The notes under the pieces are model-generated. The model saw nothing but the letters and a program-made list of their open reading frames with translations. It had not been told where the DNA came from and did not search any database. A program made the position numbers and the translations under genes. 33,709 bases of DNA from positions 1-33,709 of the forward strand of contig NZ_FOIN01000027.1 of NCBI RefSeq assembly GCF_900102365.1, in the 5' to 3' direction. The DNA is from Thomasclavelia cocleata. Lineage in GTDB: Bacteria > Bacillota_I > Bacilli_A > Erysipelotrichales > Coprobacillaceae. This document shows, in pieces, positions 24,271 to 30,671 of the stretch (positions are counted from its first letter, which is position 1; every line of letters begins with the position of its first letter).

Positions 24271-24421
24271 ATTTTTTACTGAACATATTCCAAACTTCTT
24301 CCTCAGAATGTGTTCTTCCTTCTTCATAATCCTTTTTAGCTTCTTCTAGTTTTTCTTCAATCGTTTTCGGACGAATAACAGTTTTATTATCTAATGAATT
24401 AATATTTTTTAACGGTTTCAT
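24254..24421 (-). CDS. Antitoxin of a type II toxin-antitoxin pair (55 aa)
   Basis: A short acidic-basic protein: N-terminal MKPLKNINSLDNKTVIRPKT, then a charged helix with EEKLEEAKKDYEEGRTHSEE, ending WNMFSKKYEFEL. The small size, the overlap with a ParE/RelE toxin gene downstream and the order antitoxin-toxin support the call. The sequence alone does not identify a specific antitoxin family. AAGGAGG lies ten bases upstream of the ATG. The frame is intact although the toxin is broken. Confidence 0.75.
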   Translation of the reverse strand: MKPLKNINSLDNKTVIRPKTIEEKLEEAKKDYEEGRTHSEEEVWNMFSKKYEFEL

Positions 24422-24443
24422 CTCTATTATCCTCCTTGCAAAG

Positions 24444-24449
24444 ATTATA
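24444..24449 (-). promoter_or_regulatory. -10 (TATAAT) for the toxin-antitoxin transcript
   Basis: Consensus TATAAT on the minus strand, 22 bases before the antitoxin ATG, with AGGAGG between. The -35 is weak (T-rich). Confidence 0.55.
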
Positions 24450-24606
24450 TCATTTTTTCTTAATATAAATAAAAATTCATTTTAATTAATCAAAAACTCA
24501 TAAAATTTCATTAAATATCTATCCAAAATTGACACCATTCTGTTTTATGATATGCATAAAATTTTCATTATTTATCAATATTTCTTTGTCATGATTTGAT
24601 ATTAAA

Positions 24607-25030
24607 AACTCATCTTTTATGATTTCTTTATTTTCAAAATATGAAAAATTCACTATTGATGGTATTAAGGATTTATATTGTAAGCGCTGTGGTATCGAAA
24701 ATTCATTTAGAGAACTGAAATATGCGATTGGATTAAATGCACTGCACTCCAAAAAAAGAAAACTCATTGAACAGGAAACATATGCACGTATGATACTCTA
24801 TAATTTCTGTCAGCGTATTGTTTAAGAAATAAAAATTCTAAAGAAAGATAATAGAAAGTATGAATATCAAGTCAATTTTACAAGATCATTTCATATACTA
24901 AGACATTTTCTAAGAAAAACAGATGGGAAAACCCTACCTGTAGATCATTATGCCAATTCGACCCAGTAGAATAGATACACAATACGTTAAAGCAAAAATG
25001 GTCGTGTTTTTTAACTATAGATATGACTAG
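24607..25030 (+). pseudogene. IS4-family transposase, degenerate C-terminal remnant
   Basis: Reads NSSFMISLFSKYEKFTID, then IKDLYCKRCGIENSFRELK, which contains the IS4 YREK signature with exact spacing: Y-2-R-3-E-6-K. The usual RWGIE is RCGIE here. The frame continues through YAIGLNALHSKK and YARMILYNFCQRIV to a stop at 24823-24825, then on in the same frame to HILRHFLRKTDGKT. A shift near 24942 leads to IIMPIRPSR and VKAKMVVFFNYRYD with a stop at 25028-25030. The N-terminus and both catalytic aspartates are absent. It cannot encode an active transposase. Confidence 0.85.
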
Positions 25031-25108
25031 TCGTTACCAATTATGCACCTTATCAAATGTAGTATCAATACTACACTTTTTTAGCTTGAGCAAATTAAAA
25101 ACCAAAAG

Positions 25109-25131
25109 ACAATACTCATTTGGTATTGTTT
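25109..25131 (+). other. Subterminal hairpin near the IS right end
   Basis: Arms ACAATAC (25109-25115) and GTATTGT (25123-25129), extendable by G-T and A-T pairs, ending about 20 bases before the right repeat. The other IS copy has a hairpin at the same distance (247-280) with unrelated sequence. Confidence 0.55.
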
Positions 25132-25150
25132 CTGGTAAGAATGTTATCAT

Positions 25151-25168
25151 CTTAACTTAATGACATTG
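25151..25168. repeat. Right terminal inverted repeat (18 bp)
   Basis: CTTAACTTAATGACATTG, an exact inverted match to 23494-23511 and identical to 297-314. Confidence 0.9.
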
Positions 25169-25179
25169 CTTGTAATAAG
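25169..25179. repeat. 11-bp target site duplication, right copy
   Basis: CTTGTAATAAG, identical to 23483-23493. Confidence 0.88.
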
Positions 25180-25189
25180 ACTCTTTTTT
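25177..25189 (+). terminator. Right stem arm and T tract of the split folT terminator
   Basis: AAGACTCT followed by T residues. It is the partner of 23478-23485 and is now 1.7 kb away, immediately upstream of spoVAC. Confidence 0.75.
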
Positions 25190-25234
25190 GTTTAATTTTA
25201 TTTTAATTGGAAAAAATATTGTGAGGTGAAATTA

Positions 25235-25678
25235 ATGAATACGTCTAAATATAATAAAATTGCTGAACAATTGAAACCGCCAAAACAAGTTGGAAAACAT
25301 TGTTTAAGTGCATTTATCTATGGAGGAATAATTGGAGCAATAGGTCAGGGAATATTAGATTTTTATATGATGATTTTTGATGTCAATGAAAAAGAAGCTA
25401 CACCAATGATGATTATAACAATCGTTTTAATTGCTGCTATTTTAACTGGATTAGGTGTTTATGATCGAATAGGTAAAAAAGCTGGAGCTGGTACTTTTAT
25501 TCCTATTACAGGTTTTTCTAATAGTATGACTTCAAGTGCATTAGAAGCAAAAAGTGAAGGATTAGTAACAGGAATAGGTGCTAATATGTTTAAATTGGGT
25601 GGAACTGTAATTACTTTTGGTATTGTTGCATCATTTGTTTTAGGAGGGATTCGTTATGTCTTCAGTTTTATCTGGTAG
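25235..25678 (+). CDS. spoVAC: Stage V sporulation protein SpoVAC (147 aa)
   Basis: A membrane protein of the SpoVAC/SpoVAE family with about four helices: conserved stretch HCLSAFIYGGIIGAIGQGIL, then LGVYDRIGKKAGAGTFIPIT and GFSNSMTSSALEAKSEG. It is part of the SpoVA channel that moves dipicolinic acid into the forespore and out at germination. SpoVAC is reported to be mechanosensitive in Bacillus. The ATG at 25235 has GAGGTG upstream; a GTG at 25226 falls in that site. It is the first gene of the cluster, 66 bases after an IS insertion. I see no clear sigma-G promoter in the space left. Confidence 0.95.
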   Translation: MNTSKYNKIAEQLKPPKQVGKHCLSAFIYGGIIGAIGQGILDFYMMIFDVNEKEATPMMIITIVLIAAILTGLGVYDRIGKKAGAGTFIPITGFSNSMTSSALEAKSEGLVTGIGANMFKLGGTVITFGIVASFVLGGIRYVFSFIW

Positions 25679-26660
25679 TTCAATGACTTTAAAGAATGTC
25701 TATGTAAGGGCTATTGGAACTACTGCAGGAATAGATGAATTTAATGGACCTTTAGGTGATTATTTTGATCGTCACTATCCAGATTTTCACTTTGGTAATG
25801 ATTCATATGAACAAGCAGAAATAGCAATGTTGCAAGATGCGATAAGTATTGCATTAAAAAAAGGAAAGTTAAAAAAAGAAGATATAAACGTGTATTTAGG
25901 TGGCGATTTAAATAATCAGGTTACAGCAAGTAATTATACTGCCAAAGATTTTCATAGGCCATTTATGGCTATGTATGGTGCTTGTGCAACAATGGGATTA
26001 GTAATAAATACGGCTTCAATGTTAATTGAAAATCATAGTTTGCATAATGCTAACTGCTTTGTTTGCAGTCATAATGCTACTGCAGAAAGACAATTTCGTT
26101 ATCCAGTGGAATATGGTGTACAACGTAAAGAAACAATGACTACTACAGCTACTGGGGCAGTAAGTGTAATTCTTGATAATAATCCTAGTTCAATACGAAT
26201 TGAATCTTTAACCATTGGTAGAGTTGTTGATTTGGATCAAAGTGATCCTAATGATATGGGAAGAGCAATGGCACCTGCTGCATTTGATACTTTGTGTAAT
26301 CATTTAACAGATTTAAATCGTCAGGCTACTTATTATGATTTAATAGTAACTGGTGATTTATCTAATTATGGAAAAGCTATTATGAAGGAGTTAATGAAAG
26401 AAAATCATATTAGTTATAAAGAGTATGATGATTGCGGTAGTCTTTTATATAGTAGTGATCAAGATGTTAATCAAGGTGGTAGTGGACCATCATGTAGTGC
26501 TTTAGTTGCATTTGGTTATTTATATCAAAAAATGCTAAAACACAAGTATAAAAGAATTTTAGTAATTACTACAGGAGCTTTATTATCACCAGTTATGACT
26601 AATCAAAAACAAAGCATTCCTTGTATTGGTCATGCTTTTAGTTTGGAGGTAGTAGAATAA
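25656..26660 (+). CDS. spoVAD: Stage V sporulation protein SpoVAD (334 aa)
   Basis: A soluble thiolase-fold protein of the SpoVA complex that binds dipicolinic acid on the outer face of the spore inner membrane in Bacillus. Family features include VYVRAIGTTAGIDEFNGPLG near the start, the MAMYGACATMGL segment at the thiolase active-site position, and GGSGPSCSALVAFGYL near the end. Length is normal. AGGAGGG lies seven bases before the ATG, inside the end of spoVAC (23-base overlap), so translation is coupled. Confidence 0.96.
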   Translation: MSSVLSGSSMTLKNVYVRAIGTTAGIDEFNGPLGDYFDRHYPDFHFGNDSYEQAEIAMLQDAISIALKKGKLKKEDINVYLGGDLNNQVTASNYTAKDFHRPFMAMYGACATMGLVINTASMLIENHSLHNANCFVCSHNATAERQFRYPVEYGVQRKETMTTTATGAVSVILDNNPSSIRIESLTIGRVVDLDQSDPNDMGRAMAPAAFDTLCNHLTDLNRQATYYDLIVTGDLSNYGKAIMKELMKENHISYKEYDDCGSLLYSSDQDVNQGGSGPSCSALVAFGYLYQKMLKHKYKRILVITTGALLSPVMTNQKQSIPCIGHAFSLEVVE

Positions 26661-27010
26661 TGAATTATCTTTTAGCATTTATATTTTGTGGTCTTGTTTG
26701 TGTAATTGCTCAGCTTATTTATGAGTATACAAAATTAACACCTGGTCATATTACTAGTATGTTCGTGGTTATTGGGGCTTTTTTAGATTTATTTCATATT
26801 TATGATAAACTAGTTGAAATTTTTCATGCTGGAGCATTGCTTCCAATTACTAGTTTTGGTCATTCATTAATGCATGGAGCATTAGCAGCAACGAAAGAAT
26901 TTGGCTTTTTTGGACTTGCCTTGGGAGTATTTGATTTAACTGCCGCAGGGATTAGTAGTGCCATTTTATTTGCCTTTCTTGTTGCTGTATGTACTAAACC
27001 TAGATCATAA
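26660..27010 (+). CDS. spoVAE: Stage V sporulation protein SpoVAE (116 aa)
   Basis: A small SpoVAC-related membrane protein (SpoVAEb type) with about three to four helices and the conserved GAFLDLFHIYDKLVEIFHAG, LPITSFGHSLMHGALAATKE segments. It is an integral part of the dipicolinic acid channel. Start and preceding stop overlap by one base (TAATG), and GGAGG lies in the end of spoVAD. Confidence 0.94.
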   Translation: MNYLLAFIFCGLVCVIAQLIYEYTKLTPGHITSMFVVIGAFLDLFHIYDKLVEIFHAGALLPITSFGHSLMHGALAATKEFGFFGLALGVFDLTAAGISSAILFAFLVAVCTKPRS

Positions 27011-28287
27011 TGAAGAATCCATCATTTGATCTCAATACCCGAACTCTTGATTTTGAAAATGAAAAAGTAACAGTTAATTATGTTTCTAGTCTTTGTTCAG
27101 ATGATTTAATTGCTTATTTAGTTGAAGGAATTACCAATCATCGTGGTGAAACACTCAAAGACTGTTTAAATAATGGTGATGTTAAAGAAGAACCTGATTT
27201 AGAAAAAGCTCAATATGCTATGCTTACAGGATGTGCAGTAGTTGGTTATCGGGATACTCAGTATGTATTAGATACTAGACGTTTTCCAAGTCGTTCTGTC
27301 GAAGAACCTGAAACAGAGAAAAGTGTGCGTGGTTCTAAAGATGGTTTTAATGAATCAATGCTTACTTGTGCAGGACTAATTCGTCGTAGGATTAGAACGA
27401 TTGACTTAGTTATGAATAAGCAAACTATTGGTAAAAATAATCCTTTAGATATATGTTTGTGTTATTTAAATGAAAAAGTTGATCAAAATATGTTACAGAC
27501 AATTCTAGAGCGTATTAAGGAAATTAGAAATGAAGATCTAGTTATGTCTGATCGTGCAGTTGAAGAAATGATTTTAGATCAGGGCTATAACCCATTTCCT
27601 TTAGTTCGTTATAGTGAGCGTCCTGACGTTGTTGCAACTCATATTTTACATGGACATATTGCTATTATTTGTGATACTTCTTCATCTGTCATGATGTTGC
27701 CAACAACTTTGTTTGAAATTTTAGAACATGTTGAAGAACATCGTCAGACTCCGATTATTGGTACATTTATTCGTCTAATTCGTTGTAGTGCAGTTTTAAT
27801 ATCGATATATTTAGTACCATTATGGATTCTATTAACAAGTAATGGTGATCTTGACTTAGTATTTTTAGGACAAGTATTATTGGTTGAATTAGCTATTGAA
27901 TTACTTAGAATTGCAACTATTCATACCCCTACATCTTTATCCAATGCAATGGGGATGATAGCAGCAGTATTATTAGGTCAATTTGCAATAGATTTAGGTA
28001 TTTTTAGTGAAGAAATATTACTTTTTTGTGCGATAGGTGATGTTGGTGGTTTTGCCACACCAAATTATGAATTGTCACTTACAAATAAGTATTTAAAGAT
28101 TTTTTTAATTATTTTTTCTGGACTTTTAGGATGGATAGGATTTGCAATTTTTCATATTATTTTAATCGGTTATTTAGTTTCTTTAAAACCACTAGGAACA
28201 TCTTATCTATATCCTCTTTATCCATTTGATGGTAAAGAAATGCTTAATTTTATTATTCGTAAACCAAAAAGAAAAAAAGGGTCATAG
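27010..28287 (+). CDS. spoVAF: SpoVAF, GerA-type spore germination protein (425 aa)
   Basis: A homologue of GerA A-subunits: soluble N-terminal part (about 1-240) with LTGCAVVGYRDTQYVLDTRR and VRGSKDGFNESMLTC, then about five membrane helices (about 255-405) with TPIIGTFIRLIRCSAV and a final PLYPFDG. In spore formers SpoVAF modulates germination receptor output and sits in the inner membrane with SpoVA. At 425 aa it is shorter than the roughly 490-aa Bacillus protein. It starts by TAATG overlap with spoVAE and has no recognisable ribosome binding site, so it probably depends on translational coupling. A terminator follows. Confidence 0.92.
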   Translation: MKNPSFDLNTRTLDFENEKVTVNYVSSLCSDDLIAYLVEGITNHRGETLKDCLNNGDVKEEPDLEKAQYAMLTGCAVVGYRDTQYVLDTRRFPSRSVEEPETEKSVRGSKDGFNESMLTCAGLIRRRIRTIDLVMNKQTIGKNNPLDICLCYLNEKVDQNMLQTILERIKEIRNEDLVMSDRAVEEMILDQGYNPFPLVRYSERPDVVATHILHGHIAIICDTSSSVMMLPTTLFEILEHVEEHRQTPIIGTFIRLIRCSAVLISIYLVPLWILLTSNGDLDLVFLGQVLLVELAIELLRIATIHTPTSLSNAMGMIAAVLLGQFAIDLGIFSEEILLFCAIGDVGGFATPNYELSLTNKYLKIFLIIFSGLLGWIGFAIFHIILIGYLVSLKPLGTSYLYPLYPFDGKEMLNFIIRKPKRKKGS

Positions 28288-28289
28288 AA

Positions 28290-28318
28290 GTCTCAATTAT
28301 TCAAATAATTGGGATTTT
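28290..28318 (+). terminator. Terminator after the spoVA cluster
   Basis: Arms CTCAATTAT (28291-28299) and ATAATTGGG (28304-28312), one G-T pair, then TTTTT. Confidence 0.78.
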
Positions 28319-28335
28319 TAGTTTGAAAAGAAATC

Positions 28336-28364
28336 TTCTAATGCAGTAATTTATGTGCTATAAT
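28336..28364 (+). promoter_or_regulatory. Promoter for scpA-scpB-DUF5662
   Basis: TTCTAA (28336-28341), 17-base spacer, extended -10 TGcTATAAT (28359-28364). It is 35 bases before the scpA ATG. Confidence 0.6.
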
Positions 28365-28399
28365 AATTATTGCTTAATTAAAAATAAGGGGGATTTATC

Positions 28400-29128
28400 A
28401 TGGAATATCAAGTTGTAATTGAAGATTTTCAAGGTCCATTAGACTTATTATTACATTTAATTAAAGAAAAAGAAATGGATTTAGAAACATTAGAATTATC
28501 TGTTATTGCTGATCAATATCTACAATATATCCATGCTATGGATCCGTCTTTATTAGAACTAATGTCAGAGTACTTAGTAATGGCAGCAGATTTAATTGAA
28601 ATGAAAAGTAAAATGCTTATTCCCAAAGAAAAAGTTACTATAAATGATGACTATCAAGAAGATCCACGTGAGGCATTAATACGACGTCTGATTGAATATA
28701 AGCGATATAAAGATGTTCTTGATGAAATCCGTGAAAAGTATGAACAGCGTCAAAATATCATTATTAAACCAGCAGAATCAATGGATGAATATGTTATTGA
28801 TACAAGTTCTATGATTCCTGAAGGCTTAGAAGTTTATGATCTTATGAAAGCAATGCAAAAAATGTTTCAACGTAAGGCAATGATGAGACCTTTAGATACT
28901 CATATTGCTAAAAAAGATATTTCAATAGATGAAAGAACAGAACAAATTAGAGATTATTTTAAAACACGAGTAAACAAAAAGGTTAGATTTGAAGAATTAT
29001 TTGACCGATATGATCGATTCTATTTTATTGTTACTTTTATTGCTGTTTTAGTTTTAGCTAAAGATAAAGAGGTTGAAATAATTCAGGATGGATTATTTAC
29101 AGATATATATGTGGAGGGGAAAGTTTAA
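28400..29128 (+). CDS. scpA: Segregation and condensation protein ScpA (242 aa)
   Basis: The kleisin subunit of the bacterial SMC-ScpAB condensin. The N-terminal DFQGPLDLLLHLIKEKEMDL is diagnostic and binds the SMC neck; YLVMAADLIEMKSKMLIP follows. The C-terminal winged helix (FEELFDRYDRFYFIVTFIAVL) contacts the SMC head. Length is normal. AAGGGGG lies upstream of the ATG. It directly overlaps scpB, the standard arrangement in Firmicutes. Confidence 0.97.
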   Translation: MEYQVVIEDFQGPLDLLLHLIKEKEMDLETLELSVIADQYLQYIHAMDPSLLELMSEYLVMAADLIEMKSKMLIPKEKVTINDDYQEDPREALIRRLIEYKRYKDVLDEIREKYEQRQNIIIKPAESMDEYVIDTSSMIPEGLEVYDLMKAMQKMFQRKAMMRPLDTHIAKKDISIDERTEQIRDYFKTRVNKKVRFEELFDRYDRFYFIVTFIAVLVLAKDKEVEIIQDGLFTDIYVEGKV

Positions 29129-29751
29129 TGGAAGAAATCAGTTGGCTAGATGAGGAAACAAATTATTTAGATATTATTGAAGGGATGTTGTATCTTGCTG
29201 GAGATGAGGGAATAGATATTAAACAGGTTGCTGGGATTCTGGAAATAAGTCGTAAAGATGCAACTTTATTAATGGATCAATTTACACAAATGTATGAAAA
29301 TAAAAGTATGAAAGGAATTATATTAGTTAATTTTGGGGGAAGATACAAATTAGCTACTAATAGTGAATACTTTATTTATTATCAAAAAATGGTTGAACAA
29401 AGTAGTGCAAGTCTTTCTAATGCTGCATTGGAAACATTAGCAATTATTGCTTATAATCAGCCGATTACTAGAGCAGCAGTTGAAGATATTCGTGGAGTAG
29501 GCTGTGATGCAATGATTCGTAAATTAGTAGCCAAGGCTTTAATTAAAGAAGTTGGTCGTGAAGATAGTCCAGGGATGCCGATATTATATGGGGTAACAGA
29601 TGAGTTTATGGATGCTTTTGGTCTTACATCATTAGATGAATTACCAGATTTAGCAGATATTGTTGAAGTGGATGACCAGGAAGATATTTTTGCAACAAAA
29701 TATCGTGAAGATACAGATAATAAAATAGAGGAAAACAATGAAAGCCATTAA
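29128..29751 (+). CDS. scpB: Segregation and condensation protein ScpB (207 aa)
   Basis: Tandem winged-helix partner of ScpA. Conserved segments are GMLYLAGDEGIDIKQVAGIL at the start, LSNAALETLAIIAYNQPITR in the middle and EDIRGVGCDAMIRKLVAKALI after it. It dimerises and bridges ScpA in the condensin complex for chromosome segregation. Starts within the scpA stop (one-base overlap) with GGAGGGG upstream, and overlaps the following DUF5662 gene by 14 bases. Confidence 0.97.
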   Translation: MEEISWLDEETNYLDIIEGMLYLAGDEGIDIKQVAGILEISRKDATLLMDQFTQMYENKSMKGIILVNFGGRYKLATNSEYFIYYQKMVEQSSASLSNAALETLAIIAYNQPITRAAVEDIRGVGCDAMIRKLVAKALIKEVGREDSPGMPILYGVTDEFMDAFGLTSLDELPDLADIVEVDDQEDIFATKYREDTDNKIEENNESH

Positions 29752-30259
29752 ACATTTTAGGACAATAACTAAACATAAATATTATGTAATGAAATTATGC
29801 TTTCGTTTTGGTTTATATAAACAGGGATTAAAACATGATTTATCAAAATATTCATGGTGTGAATTTTCTACTGGTGCTAAATATTATTTAGGTTATAAAT
29901 CTCCTAATAGTAATGAAAGAGATCAGATTGGTTATAGTAGTGCTTGGCTTCATCATAAAGGAAGGAATAAACATCATTGGGAATATTGGATTGATTTTAC
30001 TAGTAAGGGAATTATTACTATTGAAATGCCAATTAAATATGTAGTAGAAATGTTTTGTGATCGTGTAGCAGCAACAATGGTTTATCAAGGTGATAATTTT
30101 GATTTTACTGCGCCATTAGATTACTACAATAAAACGAGATTTTATTATATTATTAATGAAAAAACAGATTATATTATCAAGGATATGTTAACCCATTTAG
30201 CAAACACTAATCTTGATGAAACAGTAGAATATATTAAAAGAACATATTTATCGAAATAA
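29738..30259 (+). CDS. DUF5662 family protein (173 aa)
   Basis: A soluble protein matching the DUF5662 family. The marks are GLYKQGLKHDLSKYSWCEF near residue 30, then AWLHHKGRNKHHWEYWIDF (about 70-88) and EMFCDRVAATMVYQG. The histidine/aspartate arrangement (HD, HH, HHWEYW, CDR) is reminiscent of an HD-type metal site, but no reaction is known. It is translationally coupled to scpB (14-base overlap, GAGG upstream) and ends at a strong terminator. Confidence 0.85.
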   Translation: MKAIKHFRTITKHKYYVMKLCFRFGLYKQGLKHDLSKYSWCEFSTGAKYYLGYKSPNSNERDQIGYSSAWLHHKGRNKHHWEYWIDFTSKGIITIEMPIKYVVEMFCDRVAATMVYQGDNFDFTAPLDYYNKTRFYYIINEKTDYIIKDMLTHLANTNLDETVEYIKRTYLSK

Positions 30260-30288
30260 AGTGCATCTTGTATGGATGCATTTTATTT
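30254..30288 (+). terminator. Terminator after the scpAB-DUF5662 operon
   Basis: A 14-bp stem (30254-30267 with 30275-30288, one G-T pair) whose 3' arm is T-rich. It overlaps the stop codon. Confidence 0.8.
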
Positions 30289-30517
30289 ATCAAAAAATTA
30301 GGTTAGCTTAGAAAGAAGTTTCTAAAGTAATGGTTTTTGAACTAGTGTTAAAATGAATGAGTTGAAATGTTTAGTATCATATAATTTTTAGAGGTAAATA
30401 AAAAATAAAGATATTAACTGTATTAATTCAATTTATAAAAATTTTCTTAAAGAGTTTAAAAGTTTTTGTGAATAATGTTTATTAAATAATGAATATAAAT
30501 TGTAATATGTTTTATGT

Positions 30518-30523
30518 TATAAT
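30518..30523 (+). promoter_or_regulatory. Extended -10 (TGtTATAAT) of the GH123-like gene
   Basis: Consensus TATAAT with TG upstream (30515-30516). The -35 region is weak. The transcript would start near 30530. Confidence 0.55.
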
Positions 30524-30526
30524 ATA

Positions 30527-30540
30527 TGTAATCGCATACA
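30527..30540. promoter_or_regulatory. Putative cre (CcpA) site at the transcription start
   Basis: TGTAATCGCATACA matches the cre consensus TGWNANCGNTNWCA at all fixed positions but one (A for T at position 10). It overlaps the expected start point, a position where CcpA represses. This fits carbon catabolite control of a glycosidase gene. Confidence 0.5.
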
Positions 30541-30671
30541 TGGGACATTTTAGAAATGGAGGTGAATAAAAAATATTATCTAGTTAAAATAGATAAATAT
30601 TGTATGTGACTATATATTGGGATGACTATTTAAGGGATGATTATTTATAAAAAGTAAGAATTGGAGATAAC

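Larger units (their letters stand above)
23494..25168. mobile_element. IS4/IS231-type mobile-insertion-cassette-like element with toxin-antitoxin cargo (1,675 bp)
   Basis: Perfect 18-bp terminal inverted repeats (CAATGTCATTAAGTTAAG, 23494-23511, and its complement at 25151-25168) are flanked by an exact 11-bp duplication. The right third is a degenerate IS4-family transposase C-terminus. The left two thirds, where the transposase N-terminus should be, is a minus-strand gene block: antitoxin, ParE-like toxin, coiled-coil protein, DpnD/PcfM-like protein. This is the layout of the IS231-derived mobile insertion cassettes, mobilised in trans by a related transposase. A related IS copy enters the window at 1-314. 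Alternatively an intact IS inserted and was later overwritten. Confidence 0.75.
30289..30671 (+). other. Leader and promoter region of the GH123-like gene
   Basis: No intact gene is present. The stretch holds a -10 element (30518-30523) with an overlapping cre-like site and about 140 bases of untranslated leader. The leader contains an orphan strong ribosome binding site, GGAGGTG, near 30557, and a 17-codon frame from the ATG just before it. The part from 30289 to 30500 shows nothing I recognise. Confidence 0.5.

Noticed and set aside
24519-24767. Minus-strand 82-residue open frame
   Set aside because: It is the antisense of the IS4 transposase remnant, which has a clear family signature on the plus strand.
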